A stretch of 35,684 nt of DNA from an uncultured Lachnospiraceae bacterium (lineage in GTDB: Bacteria; Bacillota; Clostridia; Lachnospirales; Lachnospiraceae). The stretch's first letter is position 1; every line of letters starts with the position of its first letter. The stretch is from positions 1-35,684 of the forward strand of contig CAJUID010000032.1 of NCBI GenBank assembly GCA_910585905.1, given 5' to 3'. Under the pieces are notes generated by a model that worked only from the letters and a program-made list of their open reading frames with translations, was not told the DNA's origin and did not search any database. Below, piece after piece: positions 1 to 6,863 of this stretch. Position numbers and translations under genes: made by a program.

Positions 1-358
1 CAGTAAATACAACGGATACAGCGATTTTTTCTTTTGCAAACTGTCAAAGATGGGAATATAACTTATCAAAAATTGCAATTAAAAGAAAATAGGCATTTAT
101 AATAGAAAACAATGGATAACAGATAATTATCTATAGGATTGATTGCAAGTCAAATACCCCGCTGCAAGCAACGGGGCATGACTTAGCTTCTTTTTAGCAA
201 GTTCGCCCCAGAGGGGCGGGGTATTTGACCCTCGCGGCAGTCGCCAAATGCGAGCAAGCTCGCGCTTGGCTCGTTGCTTCGCGGGAATAAAAAAGTAAAT
301 GCTGTTGCCTGGGAGTTTGACAGTTTCATATTCCTGAACCGGCCAGTAAACGTTCTTC
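1..358. other. Intergenic/decayed region without an intact gene
   Basis: I see no coding region in 1-148, which is AT-rich. 149-229 is an inverted-repeat element (listed separately). 231-285 is GC-rich with small self-complementary words (GCGAGC followed by GCTCGC) and reads as an extension of the repeat. 300-358 leads into the 3' end of a small minus-strand ORF. Together with the broken genes to its right, this looks like a stretch of remnants rather than a functional locus. Confidence 0.5.
149..229. repeat. Palindromic extragenic repeat, GTCAAATAC family, copy 1
   Basis: The ends form a perfect 14-bp inverted repeat: GTCAAATACCCCGC at 149-162 and its complement at 216-229. The interior carries two more hairpins, CCCCG..CGGGG (157-175) and CGCCCC-AGA-GGGGCG (204-218), which overlap the outer stem, so the outer stem and the inner hairpins are alternative folds. 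Most of the unit recurs, in two diverged tandem copies, at 18070-18190. The termini alone recur at 8694-8729. Confidence 0.8.
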
Positions 359-514
359 TTACCAGACCGTTTCTGATTTCTGGAAAAACCTTCTTATCAG
401 TTCCAATTCTTCTGGCATAAACCGCAACTTCAGCCTTGCGGCATCCTCCCCGTAATCCACCCTGATGGATTCTTCCGCCGCCTTTGCTGTTTTTGAATTC
501 CAGGGCACGGCTAT
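359..514 (-). pseudogene. Small unrecognised ORF, start codon apparently lost
   Basis: A reading frame on the minus strand ends with TAA at 359-361 and is open back to a TAG just upstream of 514. It encodes about 50 residues with coding-like composition: VPWNSKTAKAAEE near the start, then RVDYGEDAARLKLRFMPEE, and EELELIRRFFQ near the end. A Shine-Dalgarno-like AGGGGG lies 7 nt before an ATA codon (512-514) that is followed by GCC GTG. An ancestral ATG mutated to ATA would fit, although GTG at 506-508 could also serve as a start. I do not recognise the family. Confidence 0.35.
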
Positions 515-662
515 GATCTATCCCCCTGAAATTAACAAACCTTGCCTACTGTCGTTCTTGGTCTTGCCATATGATTTATCTCATTTACACTTACTATTAT
601 ATCAAATTAAGTAATTTATTAATTAGTTTTTTACAAATTTAGAAATTATTTGCCAAAAATAA

Positions 663-686
663 AAAGGACTGGAAAACCAATCCTTT
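663..686 (-). terminator. Intrinsic terminator after the toxin-antitoxin remnant
   Basis: On the minus strand, AAAGGATTGG-TTTT-CCAGTCCTTT (one G-T pair) is followed by a T-rich tract reading TTATTTTT. It lies about 35 nt downstream of the ancestral antitoxin stop at 721. Confidence 0.7.
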
Positions 687-720
687 ACTTTGTTCTATAC
701 GCTATTCACTTACAAGCCCA

Positions 721-948
721 TCACGCAGCACTACTATAATTTACAATAGAAATTTCCTGTGTAAATTGTTTCGCCTGTTTCGTGATTTACTCCAATCTTT
801 TAATAACATCCCCTGTATAGATAACCTCATTACATTTTGTACACTTATAACAAGGAACATTCCGCGCAATCAAAAGGCAGTTTCCCAAGTCTGTTACGTT
901 TGTTGTATATCCTTTTTCGGCTTTCGCTCCACATTCCATACATACCAT
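721..948 (-). pseudogene. YgiT/MqsA-type zinc-finger antitoxin with in-frame stop
   Basis: The protein starts at ATG 948 behind an AAAGGGGC ribosome binding site, 2 nt after the toxin stop. It shows the YgiT-type zinc-binding pattern: C3xxC6 (VCMEC), then C33YKC36 and C39, and the family-typical stretch KCNEVIYTGDVIKRLE. A TAA at 787-789 replaces codon 54. The frame stays open beyond it for 21 codons that encode the expected family tail (ITKQAKQFTQEISIVNYSS) and end with TGA at 721-723. A single point change therefore truncates the protein to 53 residues. The zinc-finger part could still be made, but the C-terminal region would be lost unless the stop is read through. Confidence 0.8.
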
Positions 949-950
949 AA

Positions 951-1265
951 TTAACGCCCCTTTCTTGTTTTAAAACCTCTTTCCCACATATCAGGATTGG
1001 GAAAGTATGCTGTTATCAAATATATAAAATCTGTATCACAGCTTACTACTATATGAATATATTCAGATTTAACAGAAAATCCTAATATCAAACAACTCGC
1101 TTACGGTTTGTCGTCTGGATACTGTTTTATAATTTCACCTGTGTTTATACCATTAACAATATCATCAATACTTATGTTGCGTTCATATAGACGAATTCTA
1201 GCATGTTCTGTAATTGCTATGCTTTCAAGCTTATTTAATGCTTTTAATTGTTCTATCGTTATCAT
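951..1265 (-). pseudogene. DUF4258-type toxin gene (MqsR-like partner), in-frame stop
   Basis: ATG at 1265 opens a 104-codon frame ending with TAA at 951-953. The N-terminus reads ITEHARIRLYERNIS, followed by EIIKQYPDDKP. The second half reads SCLILGFSVKSEYIHIVVS and then LITAYFPNPDMWE. This is the usual DUF4258 layout, in which PDDKPYPSCLILG is the common core. Here codon 55 (1101-1103), normally Tyr, is TAA. DUF4258 proteins are RelE/MqsR-like presumed mRNA interferases paired with YgiT antitoxins, and the gene order here (toxin first, 2-nt gap to antitoxin) fits. A truncated 54-residue product lacks the C-terminal half, so the toxin is very probably inactive. Confidence 0.8.
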
Positions 1266-1294
1266 TTTACACCAACTTTTCTATTAATATCCTT

Positions 1295-1324
1295 ATTATA
1301 ACAGATTATTTGAATTTTTCAAAT
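1295..1324 (-). promoter_or_regulatory. Promoter and candidate operator of the toxin-antitoxin pair
   Basis: On the minus strand TTGAAA (1317-1322), a 16-nt spacer and TATAAT (1295-1300) form a good sigma-A promoter 30 nt upstream of the toxin start. A perfect 7-bp inverted repeat, ATTTGAA-TTT-TTCAAAT (1308-1324), overlaps the -35 box. It is a plausible operator for autoregulation by the antitoxin, by analogy with MqsA-type regulators. The promoter appears intact although both genes are broken. Confidence 0.55.
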
Positions 1325-1362
1325 CATTTGACTTTCCCCATCAGGACAAACGTTAATATTCC

Positions 1363-1391
1363 TTTACTTATATACCTTTTTATGGTAAGAT
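1363..1391 (+). promoter_or_regulatory. Promoter of the peptidoglycan-binding protein gene
   Basis: TTTACT (1363-1368), a 17-nt spacer and TAAGAT (1386-1391) preceded by TGG (an extended -10). It lies about 45 nt upstream of the gene start at 1438. Confidence 0.5.
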
Positions 1392-1437
1392 GGCACTATC
1401 AATAGTAAATTTCATTCTTATGAAAGGAGGTATTTTC

Positions 1438-1848
1438 ATGAAGGGATTTAAAAAGGCAGTTGCACTGCTTGCGGGCGTAGGTTTGCTTTTTTCCTCCAAT
1501 GTGGCACTTGCCCATTGTGGACACCACAACAATTGCTACTCTTATGAATCACAACAACACTATTATTACTGCAACGGACATTCCGCCCATTTACATTCAA
1601 ATGGAATCTGTCCATACTACTCATCCGCTGGCAACGCGGCCAACAGCACATCAAAATACTACAAAGCTGCAACTGTTAAAAAAGTACAGAACAGACTGAA
1701 CAAATTAGGTTATCACTGTGGCACAGCAAATGGTATCTGTGGAACAAAAACGAAGACTGCTATCAAAAAATTCCAAAAGAAAAAGGGAATCACTGTAAAT
1801 GGCAAAATAAATAAAACATTACTCAAAAAATTAAATTTACAGATATAA
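1438..1848 (+). CDS. Exported YHYH-type, peptidoglycan-binding domain protein
   Basis: This 136-residue protein starts at the ATG behind AAAGGAGG, not at the earlier ATG at 1390. Residues 1-25 are a signal peptide (KK, hydrophobic core, VALA before HCGHH). Residues 26-61 are rich in His, Tyr and Cys (HCGHHNNC, HYYYCNGHSAHLH, GICPY), matching the YHYH metal-binding motif seen in secreted Firmicute proteins. Residues 79-135 form a PG_binding_1 domain (VKKVQNRLNKLGY, KTKTAIKKFQKKKGITVNGKI) that would bind the cell wall. The likely role is a wall-anchored protein with a metal-binding patch; no catalytic domain is visible. The gene is monocistronic, with its own promoter and terminator. Confidence 0.8.
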   Translation: MKGFKKAVALLAGVGLLFSSNVALAHCGHHNNCYSYESQQHYYYCNGHSAHLHSNGICPYYSSAGNAANSTSKYYKAATVKKVQNRLNKLGYHCGTANGICGTKTKTAIKKFQKKKGITVNGKINKTLLKKLNLQI

Positions 1849-1895
1849 TTTCACCAAAAAACGTTACCTGTTGCTATTTTTTGGCATAAAATACA

Positions 1896-1948
1896 ACCCC
1901 GCCAAACTGATCATTGCATTTCAAAATGCCTTGACCAATTGGCGGGGT
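1896..1948. terminator. Bidirectional terminator between wall protein and Nudix gene
   Basis: ACCCCGCCAA (1896-1905) pairs with TTGGCGGGGT (1939-1948). The loop contains a smaller GCATTT/AAATGC hairpin. On the plus strand it is followed by ATTTTGTTTCCTTTTTT. It can also serve the convergent Nudix gene, which ends at 1964. A weaker CCAAAAAA..TTTTTTGG stem precedes it at about 1855-1884. Confidence 0.75.
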
Positions 1949-1963
1949 ATTTTGTTTCCTTTT

Positions 1964-2377
1964 TTAGTGGAGTAACTTTGCCTTAGCCATTTCAATATGC
2001 ATCATAATATGCCCAATATTTCCCTCCCCCGCATATTTTGAGGCGTCAAAAAAGTCATGATCTAAAGACGACCAATATAATTCATTTTCATCACCGGAAA
2101 CCGGAACATATGTATTTAACTTTCCAACATACACTTCCACATAACACTGATCTAAATAATACTTAAAATCCATTAAATGAGTAAGGATAATATGATCTTT
2201 ACAGATTGAAGTTTCTTCCTCCAACTCCCGATACGCAGCAACAAGCCCCTCCTCTCCTGCCTCAATCTTGCCGCCTACAAAATTTGATAACCCCTTATAC
2301 GGATTTTTCCGCCTCCTGCACATCAGCAGTTTTTCCCCTGTCTCATCAAACACAGCAATTACATTGTACCCTTGCAT
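1964..2377 (-). CDS. Nudix hydrolase (MutT/8-oxo-dGTPase-like)
   Basis: This 137-residue protein carries a complete Nudix box around residues 35-57: GGKIEAGE, then AAYRELEEETSI, matching G-x5-E-x7-RE-x2-EE-x-G/S-U. Such enzymes hydrolyse nucleoside diphosphates linked to another moiety, often oxidised nucleotides. The N-terminus (IAVFDETGEKLLMCRRRKNPYKG) and the size fit the MutT/YtkD-like group. Its ATG overlaps the stop of the HAD gene by one base (TGATG), so it is translationally coupled and the last gene of the 1964-4617 operon. The substrate cannot be told from sequence. Confidence 0.85.
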   Translation of the reverse strand: MQGYNVIAVFDETGEKLLMCRRRKNPYKGLSNFVGGKIEAGEEGLVAAYRELEEETSICKDHIILTHLMDFKYYLDQCYVEVYVGKLNTYVPVSGDENELYWSSLDHDFFDASKYAGEGNIGHIMMHIEMAKAKLLH

Positions 2378-3252
2378 CAGCGTGATTCCATCCTCTCCAT
2401 AAATTTTTCAATAGCATATGCAGCCCCGTCTTCTTCATTGCTTTTTGTGACAAAATCTGCCGCCTGCTTTAAAGGCTGGACAGCATTTCCCATTGCAACC
2501 CCAAATCCTGCCTTTTGAATCATATCCAGATCATTACCATCATCACCACATGCCATCGTATTTTCTGGTGCAATCCCTAACATCTGGGCTAGCTTCAGCA
2601 TTCCATTGCCTTTCCTTGCTGTTACTGTATTTACCTCCAGATTGTGCGGCGCCCCAGATACCAGCGTAATTCCTTCCACCTGCCCAAGCCTGCCATATAC
2701 CTCCTGCTTCTTCTCTCTGCCTTCCTCATTTAGATAGAAATTTATAGTAACCTTTTCCACCTGTCTTGACTCCTGCCTAACATACTCTTCTAAATCTGGA
2801 TAAAATTCCCTGCCAGATAGCAGATAATCCACCATAGCCTTGGCTAATCCCATCTCTGGAATCCATTTTCTTCCATACTCCGGCATATGGCCAACCCCCT
2901 GAACAAAACAATCTGGCACCACTGGGTATTCCTTCAATATCCCCAATACCTCCAATACTTTTTCATCCGGCAGCAAATCCTCATATATTCTTTTCCATTT
3001 CTTCTGCGCAAAATCTTCAATCTGGTAAATCACTGCACCATTTGAAACCACAGCATATTCAATTCCCGGAACAGACATCATCTCTTCTGGAACGCCTAAC
3101 ATCGGCCTTCCTGTTATTGGTGCCACACAATACCCTCTATTAATCGCTTCCCGTATCGCCTCTCTACTGCCCACAGAAATCCTTTTTTCATTGTTAAAAA
3201 CAGTCCCATCTAAATCAAGCCCAATAAACCCTTTATAATCTCTCTGTATCAT
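2377..3252 (-). CDS. Cof-type HAD-superfamily phosphatase
   Basis: This 291-residue HAD hydrolase has motif I DLDGT (D13 and D15, GLDLDGTVFNN), motif II ITGR, and motif III/IV ending in MACGDDGNDLDMI near residue 240. The large cap between motifs II and III is typical of the Cof (type IIB) subfamily, which dephosphorylates sugar phosphates, pyridoxal phosphate or flavin precursors. The start has AGGAGAAAAT directly upstream. It overlaps the YjbR gene by 20 bp at its 5' end and the Nudix gene by one base at its 3' end. Grouping with a Nudix hydrolase suggests a metabolite clean-up role, which is inference. Confidence 0.9.
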   Translation of the reverse strand: MIQRDYKGFIGLDLDGTVFNNEKRISVGSREAIREAINRGYCVAPITGRPMLGVPEEMMSVPGIEYAVVSNGAVIYQIEDFAQKKWKRIYEDLLPDEKVLEVLGILKEYPVVPDCFVQGVGHMPEYGRKWIPEMGLAKAMVDYLLSGREFYPDLEEYVRQESRQVEKVTINFYLNEEGREKKQEVYGRLGQVEGITLVSGAPHNLEVNTVTARKGNGMLKLAQMLGIAPENTMACGDDGNDLDMIQKAGFGVAMGNAVQPLKQAADFVTKSNEEDGAAYAIEKFMERMESR

Positions 3253-3658
3253 ATTTTCTCCTGCTCCTTCTCACTTTTTGCCCTGCTTTTCCCTGAACCA
3301 GATCATAACTCTCAGCAATCATCCGTTTAACCACATCATCCGGCACAGTCCCATTTAAAATAATAGTATTCCAATGCTCCTTATTCTGATGATATCCTGG
3401 AATAACAGCCTCATAGGTGCTTCTCCACAAATCCCTCCACTCCCTGTCAACCTTCACATTTACACACATGATTCCATTTCGCTCATAGGTCCACGCAAAT
3501 GCCTTTTTATTCATTTTGAAACGCAACAGCACCCAATTGTCATCTCGAAATGGCTTGTCTATATAAACATCTGGAAAAGCCATACCAAAGTCCAGTATAG
3601 CTTGCCTTGTTGTCATATTACACAAATCATCTTTCTTATTCTTCTGCAGGTCTTCCAT
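3233..3658 (-). CDS. MmcQ/YjbR family protein
   Basis: This protein of about 141 residues matches the YjbR/MmcQ fold: TTRQAILDFGMAFPDVYIDKPFRDDNWVLLRF near the start, WRDLWRSTYEAVIPGYHQNKEHWNTIIL in the middle, and DDVVKRMIAESYDLV at the end. The family has a CyaY-like, double-wing DNA-binding fold and no settled function. I choose the ATG at 3658 because GGAGGGG lies 6 nt before it. An ATG at 3679 overlaps the upstream stop as ATGA and is the alternative, but it lacks a good ribosome binding site. It is the second gene of a four-gene operon. Confidence 0.8.
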   Translation of the reverse strand: MEDLQKNKKDDLCNMTTRQAILDFGMAFPDVYIDKPFRDDNWVLLRFKMNKKAFAWTYERNGIMCVNVKVDREWRDLWRSTYEAVIPGYHQNKEHWNTIILNGTVPDDVVKRMIAESYDLVQGKAGQKVRRSRRKYDTERL

Positions 3659-3675
3659 CTTAATCCCCTCCACAC

Positions 3676-4617
3676 TCATTTCCCAGCTGCACCAGAAAAC
3701 TGTTTTTTCCAGTGTTCAAAATCATAATTTTCTAAAATATTTTCGCTATAAGGCAAAAACGGCTGGTTTAAAAAAGCCCTAATCGCTTCTGGGGACAATT
3801 CTGACAGATTCCTTGGCAAAATAAAGATATTATTTTCATGGTAGAAATCATAATGAACAATATCCTGATTATTCGTTATCAGCTTTTTTGAAAAATAAAT
3901 GGACTCTAGTACCCTCATAGTAAGTGCTGTCTGTCCCTTCTGATTGATGTCCAGAAGAATGCCATTCCGCTCAAGTTCCTCACAATATTCACTATACTGT
4001 AATGGCATATTTATAAGTATATCAGAATACTTCCTCCGGTATCCAGAATCTTTTGACTTTGTAACGACACGGATATCACAGACTAACCCGCTCCTCTCCA
4101 GTATCCCCTTTAATGCATGAATATACTGGGCACGTCCCTTATCCATTCCTAAAAAAAATAAATGATTTTGAAACATTCCAGAATAAGGCTTATAATAATC
4201 ACGCGTATAAAAAATATGATTATATTTCAAATGATACGCTTCACAGCAGCCTTTATCCGTTGAATAAATCGCATTCTTATCTGTAAACAATTTATGGTTC
4301 TTCTGCTTTTCATTGATAATATTCCAGAAATACAGATAAACCTTACAAGATGGATTTACTTTTTTTATATAATTCTCCATACCTGCCTGATATCCATAAT
4401 CAAAAATAATTACCTGCTCCGCCTCTTTTAAGTGCTTTTTCCATTCTCCCCAAAAAATAGAGCAACAGGGCAGCTTTAAAATATAAAGCGCCTTATAAAC
4501 CAGATAACGGAAACTCCGTTCTGGAACGCCAAATGGAGAAAAAACAATCCCTTTAAAGTGCGGGAAAAAATAAAGCTCCGGTTTCTGAAATATCAAAATA
4601 GTATCTCCCCGAATCAT
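3676..4617 (-). CDS. Putative glycosyltransferase-like polysaccharide protein
   Basis: This protein of about 313 residues resembles the GT-B-like capsular or lipopolysaccharide biosynthesis proteins of gut Firmicutes. It has an N-terminal Rossmann-like half with VIIFDYGYQAGMENYIKK and VYLYFWNII, and a C-terminal half with LDINQKGQTALTMRVLESIY, KKLITNN and NNIFIL, where a sugar-nucleotide site would lie. No signal peptide or TM segment is visible. The start is taken at 4617, where AGGTGG lies 6 nt upstream; an ATG at 4647 is possible. It is the first gene behind the promoter at 4788-4816. The acceptor and donor cannot be inferred, and assignment to this family is by overall resemblance only. 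Confidence 0.55.
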   Translation of the reverse strand: MIRGDTILIFQKPELYFFPHFKGIVFSPFGVPERSFRYLVYKALYILKLPCCSIFWGEWKKHLKEAEQVIIFDYGYQAGMENYIKKVNPSCKVYLYFWNIINEKQKNHKLFTDKNAIYSTDKGCCEAYHLKYNHIFYTRDYYKPYSGMFQNHLFFLGMDKGRAQYIHALKGILERSGLVCDIRVVTKSKDSGYRRKYSDILINMPLQYSEYCEELERNGILLDINQKGQTALTMRVLESIYFSKKLITNNQDIVHYDFYHENNIFILPRNLSELSPEAIRAFLNQPFLPYSENILENYDFEHWKKQFSGAAGK

Positions 4618-4787
4618 GTTATACCACCTGCGGCACTGCCAGACCATAAACCGCTTCTCTCAATACACTAACCATAACTCTCAACCTTTCTCTAACTCTT
4701 GATACAGAAACCAGAGGAAGCCGGCAGATAGCAAATCACCTGCCAACACACCTTACTATCTGCTTTTGACCCTAGCATCATAGGTTT

Positions 4788-4816
4788 ATTATAATCCTTT
4801 TTTATATTTCATACAA
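4788..4816 (-). promoter_or_regulatory. Promoter of the GT-YjbR-HAD-Nudix operon
   Basis: On the minus strand TTGTAT (4811-4816), exactly 17 nt, then TATAAT (4788-4793). The transcript would have a leader of about 160 nt before the start at 4617. Confidence 0.65.
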
Positions 4817-4881
4817 CCGCTAGAGCATAATAGAAAATTGCCGAACTGTCGGTTGGAATCAAATTTTAAAGGAAAGCCCTA

Positions 4882-4909
4882 TTGACTTTCCCCCCGCGCT
4901 TGCTAAAAT
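4882..4909 (+). promoter_or_regulatory. Promoter of the ABC exporter/PqqD-HPrK operon
   Basis: TTGACT (4882-4887), a 16-nt spacer and TAAAAT (4904-4909). It is bracketed by the inverted 7-mers CTAGAGC (4820-4826) and GCTCTAG (4918-4924). Confidence 0.6.
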
Positions 4910-4949
4910 AAAAATAAGCTCTAGTACATTTGTAGTTACGTTAAAGATA

Positions 4950-4998
4950 GTAAGAGTTCAGTCCTCTGTGGTAAGGCAGAAGACTTTTTAACTCTTAC
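4950..4998 (+). promoter_or_regulatory. Leader stem-loop upstream of the ABC exporter
   Basis: GTAAGAGTT (4950-4958) pairs perfectly with AACTCTTAC (4990-4998), and the inner words AGTC/GACT and TCTG/CAGA extend the structure. No T-tract follows, so it is not a standard terminator. It lies 17 nt before the GGGAGG ribosome binding site. It could control translation or RNA stability of the exporter mRNA. Confidence 0.5.
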
Positions 4999-5038
4999 AG
5001 AAACCTATTTTATTGGGAGGGAGAGCAAAAAATCTGTT

Positions 5039-6808
5039 ATGAAGGAAAAAATACAGTTTTATATAAAAAGAATCCGAGACGGCAGGCTTAAAGAGATGAT
5101 AAGCCAAACAATCTGGGTATATACATATGTCAGAAAATACTGGCTTTCTATTATTATATATACTGGCATTGGCCTGCTTGGAACAGGAACCTCCCTGGTA
5201 ATTAGCCTTTTATCGAAAGATTTGGTGGATATTATTACCTTACGCAAAGCATCTGAATTACTAAAAACATTTGTAATGTATATTTCTTTTTCGATGCTGA
5301 ATGTAATCGTATCACAGATTCTAGATTATATTTCTGCAATGGTCTGTATTAAGGTAGATAATGAGATTAAGGCAGACATTTTTGAGAAGATGCTTCTTAC
5401 CAGACTGGAACCTTTGATGGCATACCATACAGGAGATCTACTGACAAGGTGGAGCAGTGACGCATCTGCTATTTCAAATGGCGTGTTAAGCTGGGTGCCT
5501 AACCTTGTGATCAACTTCGCTAAATTTGTTTCTGCACTAGCGGTTGTACTCTATTATGACCCAATTTTTGCACTTTTGGCAATGGCTGGCATGCCAGTAA
5601 GCCTTATTATGTCAAAAACGCTGCTCTCCAGAATGCAGTCGCGCAACCGGGAAAGTGCTGCACTTAGCGCAAAGATGATGGGGTTTAACCAAGAGACATT
5701 TTCCAATATACAGACTATCAAAGCATTTGATCTAATCCCCCTCTATGTTAGGCAGCTAAGACAGTTCCAGAAAGATTTCTGGAATCTGAAAAAGAAATAT
5801 CAGAAATTAGGGATTGTGACATCCATCTTTCTAACTTTTGTGGGGATGGTGGTATCCTACAGTTGTTATGGGCTTGGAATTTATCGTGTATGGACAGGGA
5901 CAATTTCTTATGGAACCATGACGCTTTTTCTATCTATGTCTGGAACGCTTACGGGGACACTGCATTCCCTGACCGGCATGGTGCCAAGCGCTATTGGCAT
6001 TACAACATCCGCTGGAAGGTTGATGGACATTTTGGATATGCCACGGGAAGACTATTCGGAACACCGCAATGTGGAGAAATTTTATAAGAGAAACCGGGAT
6101 GTGGGGCTTACCTTAAATATAGCTGATATGGATTATGCTTATTATAATGGCAATCAGGTTTTTGAACAGACATCATTCCATGCAGCGCCCCATGAAATTG
6201 TAGCGTTAGTCGGTCCATCCGGGGAGGGAAAAACAACGCTCCTTAGGATTATTCTGGCTCTTCTGGAACCACAGCAGGGTACCATGGAAATATATGCCGA
6301 AGGGCGCAGGGATGATACCATCTCCTATTCGCCTTCTGTCCGTCAGTTATTTTCCTATGTTCCCCAGGGGAATACTATGTTTTCGGGGACGGTGGCGGAG
6401 AATATGCGCAATGTAAAACCGGAAGCAACTGATGAAGAAATCATTCATTGCCTCAAAGCTGCCTGTGCATGGGAATTTATCGAACGGCTTCCGGACGGCA
6501 TCAATAGTATGGTTGGCGAGCGGGGCGGCGGCTTTTCAGAAGGACAGGCACAGCGCCTCTCGATCGCAAGGGCACTGATGAAAAAGTCTCCAATCCTTTT
6601 GCTAGACGAGGCAACATCAGCACTTGATGTAGCGACAGAGCGAAGGATTCTCAAAAATATCATGATTGATGAATATCCGAGAACCTGCATTGTCACAACA
6701 CACCGGCCAACCGTTCTGACAATCTGCAAAAATGTATATGCAATCCGCAACAAACGCTGTGAAAAGCTAACACCGGATGAGGTGGATGCAATGATACATG
6801 AATCATAA
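5039..6808 (+). CDS. ABC exporter, fused permease-ATPase (half transporter)
   Basis: This 589-residue protein has an N-terminal ABC type-1 membrane domain (about residues 30-320, with hydrophobic segments from YWLSIIIYTGIGLLG through the GIYRVWTGTISYG stretch). It is followed by an ATPase domain with Walker A GPSGEGKTT (392-400), signature FSEGQ (from 499) in place of the usual LSGGQ, Walker B LLLDEATSALD (D523, E524) and H-loop H555. It would act as a homodimer or with a partner, exporting a substrate from the cytoplasm. There is no N-terminal C39 peptidase domain, so it would not cleave a leader itself. Only a distant ribosome binding site is present (GGGAGG, 18 nt upstream). It is followed after 55 nt by the PqqD-HPrK gene, which suggests that the substrate is a modified peptide or protein. 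Confidence 0.9.
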   Translation: MKEKIQFYIKRIRDGRLKEMISQTIWVYTYVRKYWLSIIIYTGIGLLGTGTSLVISLLSKDLVDIITLRKASELLKTFVMYISFSMLNVIVSQILDYISAMVCIKVDNEIKADIFEKMLLTRLEPLMAYHTGDLLTRWSSDASAISNGVLSWVPNLVINFAKFVSALAVVLYYDPIFALLAMAGMPVSLIMSKTLLSRMQSRNRESAALSAKMMGFNQETFSNIQTIKAFDLIPLYVRQLRQFQKDFWNLKKKYQKLGIVTSIFLTFVGMVVSYSCYGLGIYRVWTGTISYGTMTLFLSMSGTLTGTLHSLTGMVPSAIGITTSAGRLMDILDMPREDYSEHRNVEKFYKRNRDVGLTLNIADMDYAYYNGNQVFEQTSFHAAPHEIVALVGPSGEGKTTLLRIILALLEPQQGTMEIYAEGRRDDTISYSPSVRQLFSYVPQGNTMFSGTVAENMRNVKPEATDEEIIHCLKAACAWEFIERLPDGINSMVGERGGGFSEGQAQRLSIARALMKKSPILLLDEATSALDVATERRILKNIMIDEYPRTCIVTTHRPTVLTICKNVYAIRNKRCEKLTPDEVDAMIHES

Positions 6809-6863
6809 CAACTTATCTGCAAAATAGATATCTCTTTTTAGTGGCATAGATTGAGGAGGACTG

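Larger units (their letters stand above)
4648..5038. other. Divergent intergenic control region
   Basis: This 391-bp gap holds no gene. It contains the minus-strand promoter (4788-4816), the plus-strand promoter (4882-4909), a GCAGATAG..CTATCTGC hairpin in the leader of the minus operon (about 4724-4763), a CTAGAGC..GCTCTAG pair (4820-4826 and 4918-4924) bracketing the plus promoter, and the long hairpin at 4950-4998 in the ABC exporter leader. Confidence 0.6.

Noticed and set aside
766..954. Plus-strand 62-codon frame
   Set aside because: It is antisense to the YgiT antitoxin, whose Cys motifs and family tail are clear.
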